From Actinomycetota bacterium (GTDB lineage Bacteria > Actinomycetota > Acidimicrobiia > Acidimicrobiales > Ilumatobacteraceae), in contig JAUSLV010000026.1 in assembly GCA_030645495.1 (NCBI GenBank), forward strand, positions 124,001-188,000: a DNA stretch of 64,000 nt. Direction: 5' to 3'. Below are positions 33,590-43,647 of the stretch, one piece after another (the stretch's first letter is position 1; the number at the start of each line of letters is the position of its first letter). Position numbers and translations under genes: made by a program. The notes under the pieces are model-generated. The model ran no database searches, was not told the origin of the DNA, and saw nothing but the letters and a program-made list of their open reading frames with translations.

Positions 33590-36500
33590 GTGGGCGACTC
33601 GTTCACCCACCTCCATGTCCACACCGAGTTCTCGATGCTGGACGGGGCGGCCAAGCTCGACGAACTCGTCGCCAAGGCAGTGGAGGATGGAATGCCCGGC
33701 CTGGGCATCACCGACCACGGCAACATGTACGGCGTCCTCGAGTTCTTCAAGGAGTGCAAGAAGCAGGGCGTGAAGCCGATCATCGGCACCGAGGCCTACC
33801 TGGCCTACGACAGCCGGCACGAGCGCCCCGCACGCCGTGGCCGGGTCGACGACTCGGGTGGCGACACCGACGGCGGCAAGAAGCTCTACTACCACATGAC
33901 CCTGCTGGCCGAGACCAACCAGGGCTATCGCAACCTGATCCAGTTGGCCAGCCTGGCGTTCCTCGAGGGCTATTACTACAAGCCGCGGATGGACTGGGAG
34001 CTGCTCGAGAAGTATCACGACGGCCTCATCGCCACCACCGGCTGCCTGGGCGGCCATGTGCTGCAGGCGCTGTTGCAGGGCGACGAGAAGGGTGCCCTGC
34101 AGAAGGCGGGGCGGATGCAGGAGATCTTCGGCAAGGACAACCTGTTCGTCGAGCTGCAGGATCACGGGCTGGCTGCGCAGCGCGACACCAACCCCAAGCT
34201 GCTCGAGATCGCCAAGCGCATCGGGGCGCCGCTCATCGCCACCAACGACTCGCACTATGTGCACCAGGCCGATCACGAGTCGCACGACGCGCTGCTGTGC
34301 GTGCAGACCGGGGCGATGCTCAACGACCCGAAGCGCTTCAAGTTCGAGGGCACCGAGCACTACCTCAAGAGCGCCGCCGAGATGCGCTACCTGTTCCGCG
34401 ACATCCCCGAGGCGTGCGACAACACGCTCTGGATCGCCGAGCGCGCCGACGTGAACATCGAGTTCGGCAAGCCGTTACTGCCCAACTACCCGCTGCCGGA
34501 GGGGTTCGACGACGACGGCGGCTACCTCGACGCGCTCACGTGGAAGGGTGCGGCCGAGCGCTGGGGCGAGACGCTGCCCAACAGTGTCGTCGAGCGCCTG
34601 GCCTACGAGCTGCAGGTGATCAAGAACATGGGGTTCGCCTCGTACTTCCTGATCGTCTGGGATCTCATCAAGCACGCCAAGGACGCAGGCATCCGCGTGG
34701 GGCCTGGGCGTGGCTCGGCAGCGGGCTGCGCCGTGGCGTACTGCTTGCGTATCACCGACCTCGATCCGATCAAGTACGACCTGCTGTTCGAGCGGTTCCT
34801 CAACCCCAGTCGTATCTCGATGCCCGACATCGACATGGACTTCGACTCGCGTTACCGCGACGAGATGATCCGCTACGCGGCCGAACGCTACGGCCGCGAC
34901 CATGTGGCCCAGATCATCACGTTCGGCACGATCAAGGCGCGCAACGCCGTCCGCGACGCCGCCCGCGTGTTGGGCTACCCCTATGGCGTGGGCGACAAGG
35001 TCGCCAAGGCGATGCCGCCGCTGGTGATGGGCCGCGATACCCCGCTGAAGTACTGCCTGGAGGAGAACCCCAAGTACGCCGACGGCTACAAGGCCGCCGC
35101 CGAGTTGCGGGCGATGGTGGAGGCCGACCCCGACGTGAAGCGCGTCGTGCAGGTGGCCCGCGGGCTGGAGGGCCTGAAGCGCAGCGACGGCATCCACGCC
35201 GCCGCAGTGGTGATCACCAAGGAGAAGCTCACCGACTACCTGCCGATCCAGCGCAAGCCCGAGGCCGGCGGCAAGCCGGAAGACGCCCCGATCGTCACCC
35301 AGTTCGAGATGCACGGCGTGGAGGAGCTGGGCCTGCTGAAGATGGACTTCCTCGGCCTGCGCAACCTCGACGTCATCTCCGACACGGTGGCCATGGTGCG
35401 CGCCACGAAAGACGCCACGTTCGACATCGACACCGTGTCGCTGGACGACCTCAAGGTGTTCGAACTGCTGCAACGCGGCGACACGATGGGCGTGTTCCAG
35501 CTGGAATCACCGCCCATGCGTGCGCTGATGCGTTCGTTGGCCCCCACCTCGTTCGACGACGTCGCCGCGCTTGTAGCCCTGTACCGGCCCGGCCCGATGT
35601 CGGTGAACATGCACTACGACTACGCGGACCGCAAGAACGACCGCAAGCCCGTCGAGTACTTCCACGAGGACGCCAAGGAGGTGCTGGGCGACACGTACGG
35701 CCTGATGATCTATCAGGAGAGCGTGATGCGCGTCGCGCAGCGGTTCGCGGGCTACTCGCTCGCCGAAGCCGACAACCTGCGCAAGGCGATGGGCAAGAAG
35801 AGCCGCGAAGTGATGGCCGCCGCCCGCCAGGCGTTCGAGGACGGCTGCGAGACCACCGGCTACGGACGCGCCCTCGGCAAAGAACTGTTCGACATCATCG
35901 AGCCGTTCGCCGACTATGCGTTCAACAAGAGCCACGCCTTCGGTTACGGCCTGGTGGCTTATCAGACCGCCTACCTGAAGGCGCATTACCCGGTCGAGTA
36001 CATGGCCTGCTTGCTCACCAGCGTGAAGAGCAACCTCGACAAGGCGGCGGTGTACCTCAGCGACGCGCGGGCCACGGGTGTGAAGGTGCTCACCCCCGAT
36101 GTCAACCGCTCGGTCACCGACTTCGCCGCGCTCAGCCTGGCCGAGGTGCCCACCGACGTGGCGCTTCCCGCCGGCAGCCCGGGTGCGATCACCTTCGGCC
36201 TGTCCGCGATCCGCAATGTCGGCGAAGGCCTGGTCGAGCTGTTGCTGCGCGAGCGCGACCAGAACGGGCCGTACGGCACGTTCCACGAGTTCGCCGAGCG
36301 CGTGCCCGAACCGGTGCTCAACAAGCGCACCGTGGAATCGCTGATCAAGGCGGGTGCGTTCGATTCACTGGGGCACACGCGCAAGGGCCTGCTGATGGTG
36401 TTCGAGCAGATCATCGATGGCACGCTCGTGCGCCGCCGCGAGCGCGACCAGGGCGTCATGAGCCTGTTCGGCGACATGGGCGACGACACCGGTGACGGTG

Positions 36501-37159
36501 GCTTCGACGAGCGGGTGGCGATCCCGACGATCGAGTTCGACAAGAGCGATCGGCTGAGGTTCGAGAAGGAGATGTTGGGCCTGTACATCTCCGACCATCC
36601 GCTGCTGGGGGTGGAGGCCGCGCTGCGCCGCAAGGTGGAGTGCAGCATCGCCGAGGCGGTGGAGAAGGACGACGGGGCGAACGTCGTGCTCGGTGGCGTG
36701 ATCACCAACCTGGCGCGCAAGTTCACCAAGAAGGGCGACCAGATGGCCGTCTTCATCCTCGAAGACCTCGACTCCACGATCGAAGCCACCGTGTTTCCGC
36801 GAGTGCTGATGGAGCAGGGTCACAAGCTGATCGACGACGCGATCGTCACCGTGAAGGGCCGCATCGACAAGCGCGACGAGTCGCGCATCGGCTTCATGGT
36901 GCAGGACGTGCAGATTCTGGAGGGTCTCGACACGGGCAACTCCGCGCCGCTGCGCCTGCGGGTGCCGGCCACGTCGCTCAACGAGCTGAAGATCCATCAG
37001 ATCCGCAAGATCCTGCGCGAACACCCGGGCGATTCGCCGGTCTACCTGCACATCGGGCAGGGCAAGGTGCTGCGCCTGGCCGACGACTTCTGTGTCGATC
37101 TCGACCGGGTGGTGGGTGAGCTGCGCATGGCCCTTGGCCACGACGCGGTGGTGCTGTAG
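33590..37159 (+). CDS. dnaE1: Replicative DNA polymerase III alpha subunit DnaE1
   Basis: 1189 residues. The N-terminal PHP domain keeps every metal ligand of the proofreading exonuclease type: HLHVH (7-11), MLDGA, TDHGN, GTEAY, YYHMT, TTGCLGG and TNDSHY. Polymerase catalytic aspartates lie in MPDIDMDFD (about 411-419), followed by the third-Asp region, a beta-binding and helix-hairpin-helix region, and a C-terminal OB fold (VVLGGVITNLARKF). As in Mycobacterium tuberculosis DnaE1, intrinsic 3'-5' proofreading is predicted. GTG start with AAGGAGG 10 nt upstream; own promoter and hairpin leader. Confidence 0.97.
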   Translation: MGDSFTHLHVHTEFSMLDGAAKLDELVAKAVEDGMPGLGITDHGNMYGVLEFFKECKKQGVKPIIGTEAYLAYDSRHERPARRGRVDDSGGDTDGGKKLYYHMTLLAETNQGYRNLIQLASLAFLEGYYYKPRMDWELLEKYHDGLIATTGCLGGHVLQALLQGDEKGALQKAGRMQEIFGKDNLFVELQDHGLAAQRDTNPKLLEIAKRIGAPLIATNDSHYVHQADHESHDALLCVQTGAMLNDPKRFKFEGTEHYLKSAAEMRYLFRDIPEACDNTLWIAERADVNIEFGKPLLPNYPLPEGFDDDGGYLDALTWKGAAERWGETLPNSVVERLAYELQVIKNMGFASYFLIVWDLIKHAKDAGIRVGPGRGSAAGCAVAYCLRITDLDPIKYDLLFERFLNPSRISMPDIDMDFDSRYRDEMIRYAAERYGRDHVAQIITFGTIKARNAVRDAARVLGYPYGVGDKVAKAMPPLVMGRDTPLKYCLEENPKYADGYKAAAELRAMVEADPDVKRVVQVARGLEGLKRSDGIHAAAVVITKEKLTDYLPIQRKPEAGGKPEDAPIVTQFEMHGVEELGLLKMDFLGLRNLDVISDTVAMVRATKDATFDIDTVSLDDLKVFELLQRGDTMGVFQLESPPMRALMRSLAPTSFDDVAALVALYRPGPMSVNMHYDYADRKNDRKPVEYFHEDAKEVLGDTYGLMIYQESVMRVAQRFAGYSLAEADNLRKAMGKKSREVMAAARQAFEDGCETTGYGRALGKELFDIIEPFADYAFNKSHAFGYGLVAYQTAYLKAHYPVEYMACLLTSVKSNLDKAAVYLSDARATGVKVLTPDVNRSVTDFAALSLAEVPTDVALPAGSPGAITFGLSAIRNVGEGLVELLLRERDQNGPYGTFHEFAERVPEPVLNKRTVESLIKAGAFDSLGHTRKGLLMVFEQIIDGTLVRRRERDQGVMSLFGDMGDDTGDGGFDERVAIPTIEFDKSDRLRFEKEMLGLYISDHPLLGVEAALRRKVECSIAEAVEKDDGANVVLGGVITNLARKFTKKGDQMAVFILEDLDSTIEATVFPRVLMEQGHKLIDDAIVTVKGRIDKRDESRIGFMVQDVQILEGLDTGNSAPLRLRVPATSLNELKIHQIRKILREHPGDSPVYLHIGQGKVLRLADDFCVDLDRVVGELRMALGHDAVVL

Positions 37160-37177
37160 GCCCGCTTTCGTGGCCCG

Positions 37178-37224
37178 GCGCATTTCCCAAGTGAGCACTT
37201 CGGTCTACGGCGCAGGAAATGTGC
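37178..37224 (+). terminator. Hairpin downstream of dnaE1
   Basis: GCGCATTTCC (37178-37187) pairs with GGAAATGTGC (37215-37224), ten pairs including one G-T. The 27-nt loop itself contains the small palindrome AAGTGAGCACTT (37189-37200). No U-run follows. It may end the dnaE1 transcript or be an operator for the next gene. Confidence 0.4.
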
Positions 37225-37258
37225 CCAACCGGTGGCAGAATAGGTAACTCAGGTCACA

Positions 37259-37276
37259 CCCCGGGTTCGCTCGGGG
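37259..37276 (+). promoter_or_regulatory. TTCG-loop hairpin in leader of the 37307 gene
   Basis: CCCCGGG and CTCGGGG-type arms (37259-37265, 37270-37276; one G-T pair) close a TTCG loop 30 nt before the ATG. The ribosome site is CAGGAG (37292-37297). A folded leader of this kind suggests post-transcriptional control, but no known riboswitch is recognised. Confidence 0.35.
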
Positions 37277-37306
37277 GGTTCGGAATCCCACAGGAGCATC
37301 AGGGCA

Positions 37307-37963
37307 ATGGCAATCCAGGTGGAAACCAGGGACTGCATGGCGCTCAACGACGCTGATCTCGACGAGATGGCGTCGATGGGGGGTGCGTTCGACATCGGCG
37401 CGCTGTCCAAGGCCAAGGAGACGTGGGTGCTCAGCACCACCGCCCGCGTCGACGCGAAGCTGCACGGCTTCACGTTCTCCACGCTCGAGCGCATCGGTGG
37501 CACCCCCTGTGTGCTGCTCGGCCTCCTCAGCGTCAAGCGCACGTCGAAGCGCGATCAGGTGCTCAAGGGTCTGATGAACGAAGCCTTCCATCGTGCCCTG
37601 ATGGCTTTCCCCGACGAAGACGTGGTTGTCGGCTCGCGGTTCGTGGTGCCCGATGCGCTCGAGGCGTTCAAGAACGTCGCCGAGATGATCCCCCGCCCCG
37701 GCCACCGTGCGGTGGGCGAGGAGCGTGCGTGGGGCCGCCGGCTGGCCCGCCGTTTCGGCGTCGACAACCAGTACGACGAACAGGGTTTCATCGTCAAGAA
37801 CAACGGTCAGACCGGGTTCCTCGACCACGAGTCGCTGAAGGCCGACAAGATCAAGCCCGATGTGGCAGCGATGTTCGCCAACCTCCCGGCCAAGAAGGCC
37901 GGTGCGCTCATCGTGCACGGCTGGGTGATGGCCGAAGACCTCGTCAAGATCGGCGCTCGCTGA
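37307..37963 (+). CDS. Conserved hypothetical protein, unknown function
   Basis: 218 residues, no signal peptide or membrane helix. An alpha/beta pattern runs through LHGFTFSTLERIGGTPCVLLGLLSVKR, DEDVVVGSRFVVPDALEAF and WGRRLARRFGVDNQYDEQGFIVKNNGQTGFLDH. The spacing of strands and the VNLGSR-like VVVGSRF segment faintly recall GNAT acetyltransferases, but I cannot confirm this. The start ATG is supported by CAGGAG about 9 nt upstream. It has a structured leader and probably own promoter after dnaE1, and its stop overlaps the nitroreductase frame, so the two may be co-expressed. Confidence 0.7.
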   Translation: MAIQVETRDCMALNDADLDEMASMGGAFDIGALSKAKETWVLSTTARVDAKLHGFTFSTLERIGGTPCVLLGLLSVKRTSKRDQVLKGLMNEAFHRALMAFPDEDVVVGSRFVVPDALEAFKNVAEMIPRPGHRAVGEERAWGRRLARRFGVDNQYDEQGFIVKNNGQTGFLDHESLKADKIKPDVAAMFANLPAKKAGALIVHGWVMAEDLVKIGAR

Positions 37964-38565
37964 CCGAGCTCAGCGTCACGCAGGCCATCCGTCGGCGGCG
38001 GATGACTCGCAGCTACACCTCGCAGGCGATCGCGCCCGAGGTGCTCGACGAACTGCTCGATCTCGCCCGGCGGGCACCATCCGCGGGATTCAGTCAGGGC
38101 GTGCACTTCGTGGTGCTCAGCGGCGACTCGCTGGCCGGCTTCTGGGACGTCACCGGAGCAGGCGAGTGGTTCGCCGGCACGCAGCCCGGCGTGCTGCGCG
38201 CCCCCGTGATCGTGTTGCCGCTCGCCGACCCGGGGGCCTACATCGCCCGCTACGCCGAGAGCGACAAGGCCGGCCGTGGGTTGGAGGATCACGCCAACTG
38301 GGAGGTGCCGTTCTGGCTCACCGATGCCTCGATGACGGTGCAGAACCTGCTCCTGCTGGCCGAGGAGCGTGGGCTGGGAGCGCTCTACTTCGGCATCTTC
38401 CGCAACGCCCGCCGACTGCTCGACGCGCTGGGTGTTCCCGCCCAGGTGCTGCAGGTCGGTGCCGTGGCGCTGGGGTATCGTGCCGCCGACGATGCGCCCA
38501 CCGGTTCGCCCACCACTCGGGCTCGCACACCGTCGGGGCAACTCGTCCACCACGCTCACTGGTGA
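37960..38565 (+). CDS. Nitroreductase-family flavoprotein, possible CTG start
   Basis: 201 residues if initiated at CTG 37960, which overlaps the previous stop as CTGA; 187 if initiated at ATG 38002. The longer form keeps the N-terminal helix VTQAIRRRRMTRSYTSQAI that binds the FMN phosphate in this family, and no ATG, GTG or TTG covers it. Other family marks are LLDLARRAPSAGFSQG and SMTVQNLLLLAEERGLGALYFG. Such proteins reduce nitro groups, quinones or coenzyme F420-linked substrates; substrate unknown. The C-terminal 25 residues are Thr/Ser-rich. Start assignment is tentative. Confidence 0.8.
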   Translation: MTELSVTQAIRRRRMTRSYTSQAIAPEVLDELLDLARRAPSAGFSQGVHFVVLSGDSLAGFWDVTGAGEWFAGTQPGVLRAPVIVLPLADPGAYIARYAESDKAGRGLEDHANWEVPFWLTDASMTVQNLLLLAEERGLGALYFGIFRNARRLLDALGVPAQVLQVGAVALGYRAADDAPTGSPTTRARTPSGQLVHHAHW

Positions 38566-38620
38566 CCTCACCTCACCTCGCCGACGCGGGAGGGGGGAGC
38601 GCTGTCCATCCGCCGACTCT

Positions 38621-38647
38621 TTGACGACTCCGTCAACTGGGTAAGGT
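38621..38647 (+). promoter_or_regulatory. Promoter with palindromic operator for OB-fold/thiolase operon
   Basis: TTGACG (38621-38626) and TAAGGT (38642-38647) resemble -35 and -10 boxes but with only 15 nt between them. The -35 is half of a palindrome TTGACG-ACTC-CGTCAA (38621-38636), the size of a TetR-family or FadR-like operator. A repressor of lipid catabolism is a reasonable guess. Confidence 0.4.
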
Positions 38648-38675
38648 GCCCGTAGCACCCCCAGGAGAGTCCGCA

Positions 38676-39068
38676 ATGTCCAACCTGATCCCTTTCGTCG
38701 ACTACCTCGTTCTCGGCGACCACCCGCACCTCGTGGCCAACGAGTGCACGGCCTGCGGCGCCCGCTTCTTCGACCGGCGCAACGCATGCGCCGGCTGCAG
38801 CGGCACCGAGTTCCACAAGGTCGATGTCGCCACCGAAGGCGAGATCACCTCGTTCACGGTCGTCACCTTCGCCGCACCCGGCGTGCCGGTGCCGTTCGTG
38901 TCGGCGATCGTCGACTGCGCAGGCACCAGCGTGCGCAGCAACATCATCCACGTCGAGCCGACCCCCGACGACGTGTCGCTGGGCATGAAGGTCGCGCTCG
39001 CCACCTACTCGCTCGGCCTCGACGAGAACGGTGTCGAGGCCATCGGCTTCGGCTTCCAGCCCGCCTGA
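38676..39068 (+). CDS. Zinc-ribbon OB-fold protein (DUF35), thiolase partner
   Basis: 130 residues. A rubredoxin-like zinc ribbon (CTACGARFFDRRNACAGC, cysteines near 26-44) is followed by an OB-fold with ITSFTVVTFAAPGVPVPFVSAIVD. DUF35 proteins form complexes with thiolase-like enzymes, for example in sterol side-chain and acetoacetyl-CoA metabolism, and likely position acyl-CoA. The thiolase-like gene follows after 59 nt. The ATG has AGGAG 8 nt upstream. Confidence 0.88.
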   Translation: MSNLIPFVDYLVLGDHPHLVANECTACGARFFDRRNACAGCSGTEFHKVDVATEGEITSFTVVTFAAPGVPVPFVSAIVDCAGTSVRSNIIHVEPTPDDVSLGMKVALATYSLGLDENGVEAIGFGFQPA

Positions 39069-39127
39069 ACCCTGCACCCTCCTCGCAACCACTTCGCACT
39101 CGCACCCACTTCGAAAGGCAGCCTCCA

Positions 39128-40330
39128 ATGAGCGATGACGTTTGGATCCTCGGCATCTACATGACCAAGTTCGGGAAGTACCCCGATCGTGACACCGTCG
39201 ATCTCGCCGCTGAGGCGGTGCTGGCCGCCCTCAAGGATGGCGGCGTGTCGATGAAGGACATGGGCGTGCTCGCAGCAGGTTGCCTGATGGGCGGCGGCGG
39301 CATTGCGCAGCAGATCCAGAAGCAGATCGGCCAAACCGGCATTCCGGCCTACAACGTGTCGAACGCGTGTGCCACCGGCGCCACCGCGCTGAAGACCGCG
39401 ATCATGACCGTCAAGTCCGGCGAGGCCGACTTCGGCCTGGCCGTCGGTGTCGAGAAGCTGGCCGGTGCGGGCCTGCTGGGTGGTGCCGGCAAAAGCGCCA
39501 AGGCCGGCAGCACCTGGACCCCGCAGGGCCGCTACGGCGAAGTGATGGACACCGAAGGCCGCGTCGGCACCTCGGGCATGCCCGGCACGTTCGCCCAGAT
39601 CGGCATGGAGTACCTGCACACCTACGGCAGCACGTCGTTCGACGTGTTCGCCCGGATCAGTGAGAAGAACCACTCGCACAGCACGCTGAACCCGCTGGCG
39701 GCCTACACCAAGGCGATGTCGCTCGACGAGATCAAGAACGACATCATGATCGCCTACCCGAACACGCGTCCGATGTGTTCGGCCAACTGCGACGGCGCCG
39801 CAGCAGCGGTCGTGGTGAGCGACGCCAAGCTGAAGACGCTCAGCCTCGAGCAGCAGCGCCGAGCGATCAAGGTGTCGGCCTCGGTGCTCACCACCGACCC
39901 CTACGAAGAGGCCTGCCAAGTGCTGCCGAACGTGAACACGCTCACTCGCAACGCGGCGAAGATCGCGTACGAGCGAGCGGGCATCGGCCCCGAGGATCTC
40001 GACCTGGTCGAGCTGCACGACTGCTTCGCCACGGCCGAACTGGTGCACTACGACAACCTGATGCTGTGCGAAGAGGGCGGCGCGGTCGAGTTCTTCGAGT
40101 CGGGTGCCACCTGGCGCACCGGCACGACGCCCGTGAACGTGTCGGGCGGCCTGGAGAGCAAGGGCCACCCGATCGCGGCCACCGGCATCGCCAACATCTG
40201 GGAGATCTGCCACCACCTGCGTGGCGAGGCCGGCCCCCGCCAGATCGAAGGCGCGAAGGTGGGTCTGGCCCACGTCATCGGCCTCGGCTCGGCCTGCGGC
40301 ATCCACGTGCTCGAGCGCTCGGGTCTCTGA
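39128..40330 (+). CDS. Thiolase-like acetyl-CoA acetyltransferase (SCP-x type)
   Basis: 400 residues. The nucleophilic Cys is in NVSNACATGATAL (about 77-89), with the histidines in LHDCFATAE and SKGHPIAATG near the C-terminus and a final Cys in GLGSACGIHVLE. The lipid-transfer/SCP-x branch, often acting with a DUF35 protein, cleaves 3-oxoacyl-CoA of branched or steroid side chains. Together with the DUF35 protein this forms a two-gene operon. Substrate cannot be read from sequence. Terminator hairpin follows at 40352. Confidence 0.92.
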   Translation: MSDDVWILGIYMTKFGKYPDRDTVDLAAEAVLAALKDGGVSMKDMGVLAAGCLMGGGGIAQQIQKQIGQTGIPAYNVSNACATGATALKTAIMTVKSGEADFGLAVGVEKLAGAGLLGGAGKSAKAGSTWTPQGRYGEVMDTEGRVGTSGMPGTFAQIGMEYLHTYGSTSFDVFARISEKNHSHSTLNPLAAYTKAMSLDEIKNDIMIAYPNTRPMCSANCDGAAAAVVVSDAKLKTLSLEQQRRAIKVSASVLTTDPYEEACQVLPNVNTLTRNAAKIAYERAGIGPEDLDLVELHDCFATAELVHYDNLMLCEEGGAVEFFESGATWRTGTTPVNVSGGLESKGHPIAATGIANIWEICHHLRGEAGPRQIEGAKVGLAHVIGLGSACGIHVLERSGL

Positions 40331-40351
40331 TCCCGACGTCCTGAATTACGA

Positions 40352-40379
40352 AGGGCCCCGGCCGCACGGCCGGGGCCCT
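40352..40379. terminator. Strong bidirectional terminator hairpin
   Basis: AGGGCCCCGGCCG (40352-40364) and CGGCCGGGGCCCT (40367-40379) form a near-continuous perfect stem between the thiolase gene and the convergent lipoprotein gene (stop at 40394). No T-tract, typical of high-GC actinobacteria. It also serves the minus-strand gene. Confidence 0.8.
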
Positions 40380-40393
40380 CTCGCGTCGGTCAC

Positions 40394-40879
40394 TCAGTCG
40401 GGGCAGGCACTGTCCATGTAGGCGGAGATGTTGTCGGCGGCCGCGCTGACTTCCTCGGAGCCGAGCGCGGCGATCGCAGCCAGCACCTCGGGATCCGACA
40501 TCGCACTGCCCGAGTCGCCCTCGAACTTGGCGAGCAGCTCGATGTAGCCGCCGTACGCCTCGGCGAAGATGCGGGCATCATCCTTGAGGTCGTCGGGCAC
40601 CACTGTTTCGAGTGCTGCGAACACGGCCTTGGCCTGATCGGTGTCGCTCTGGCCGGACAACGCTGCCGCGGCGCCGGACATCGCCTGCACGATCGCCTGG
40701 CACTGCTCGGGCACGCCGGCGAGGTTGGGGATGCTGCCCGAGTCGGAGCCGTCACCGGAGGACTCGTCGGTTTGGTCGCCGTTGCCGACGTCGGTGAGCT
40801 TGCTGTCGCCGTCGCTGCCGCAAGCGGCGAAGCCGACCAGCGAAACGGCCACGAGTGTGGCGGTGAGCAGACGATTCAT
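40394..40879 (-). CDS. Putative lipoprotein, unknown function
   Basis: 161 residues. A signal peptide ends LVGFAAC with lipidated Cys at residue 20, followed by an acidic Asp/Ser/Gly linker (GSDGDSKLTDVGNGDQTDES) and a helical domain of about 110 residues. Two cysteines (EQCQAI and the final DSACPD) could pair. Helix-rich small lipoproteins of this kind are common in actinobacteria without assigned function. AAGGAGG lies about 9 nt upstream of the ATG. Confidence 0.75.
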   Translation of the reverse strand: MNRLLTATLVAVSLVGFAACGSDGDSKLTDVGNGDQTDESSGDGSDSGSIPNLAGVPEQCQAIVQAMSGAAAALSGQSDTDQAKAVFAALETVVPDDLKDDARIFAEAYGGYIELLAKFEGDSGSAMSDPEVLAAIAALGSEEVSAAADNISAYMDSACPD

Positions 40880-40953
40880 GTGTGGGCCTCCTTGGGGTCC
40901 GTGACGGTCGGGTCGGGAGGTGCCCGCCGGCAACCCTGAGAGTCTCGCGCCGC

Positions 40954-42930
<1,977 letters not shown>

Positions 42931-42975
42931 AGGCCGAACCTATCGGGGCGCGGGTCGGCTCTAGCCTTGAGTGGT

Positions 42976-43623
42976 ATGCACCGCAGGGCCATCGCCGTGA
43001 TCGTGATCGCACTGGTAGCGATCTCCGCGTGCAGCGACGGCTCGGCCGCCACTGGTGATGGCACGCCCACCGGCGCGGGGCCCGTCACCGGGGCAACGGA
43101 CCCGATTGGCGCCGTCACCAACGGCAGCACGCCCGAGGGCGGCGAGCAGGGTTCCGGCGAGGGCGCTCCTACGACCGCCACCGAGGGCGGTGTGAACCCC
43201 ACGACGGCGGGGTCGGCCATCACCGTGCCAGGTGGCAGCAACTCCAGCGTCAGCGGATCGGCGACCACGGTAAAGGCACCCACCACCACGCTCCCAGCGG
43301 TCAGTCCGCCGCCACCGGTCGCAGGCTGCGTCGATGCCGCCGCCGGCCCGGCGATCGTGGAGCTGTCGTTCGACAACGACACGCTGCGCTATGGCACAGC
43401 CGTCGCCCCGCCCTGTGTGCGGATCCACGCAACCCAACGGTTGCGGGTCTCCAACGACGCCGACTTCTCGTCGTCAGGCTCGATCGGCGCGCAGACCTTC
43501 AGCCTGGCAGAGGATGGTTCCATCACCACGGCGGTGATCGGCACCACACGCAAGGTGGGCGACGTGTTCGACGTGCGGGTGAACGTGCTGAGCGCCTCGG
43601 TCGTGGTGCAGGTGCTGCCCTGA
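42976..43623 (+). CDS. Putative secreted lipoprotein with Thr/Gly-rich linker
   Basis: 215 residues. Signal peptide with lipobox VAISAC (Cys at 19). Residues 20-115 are a low-complexity Gly/Thr/Ser/Pro stalk. The C-terminal 100 residues form a compact beta domain with two cysteines (GCVDAAAG and PPCVRIH) and strands RLRVSNDADF, SITTAVIGTTRKVG and VFDVRVNVLSASVVVQVL. This looks like a small cupredoxin-like or immunoglobulin-like surface domain, but metal ligands are not evident. A TAGCCT -10 (42962-42967) ends 8 nt before the ATG. Confidence 0.72.
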   Translation: MHRRAIAVIVIALVAISACSDGSAATGDGTPTGAGPVTGATDPIGAVTNGSTPEGGEQGSGEGAPTTATEGGVNPTTAGSAITVPGGSNSSVSGSATTVKAPTTTLPAVSPPPPVAGCVDAAAGPAIVELSFDNDTLRYGTAVAPPCVRIHATQRLRVSNDADFSSSGSIGAQTFSLAEDGSITTAVIGTTRKVGDVFDVRVNVLSASVVVQVLP

Positions 43624-43647
43624 GGGGCCGCTGCCGCGAGTGCGGTG

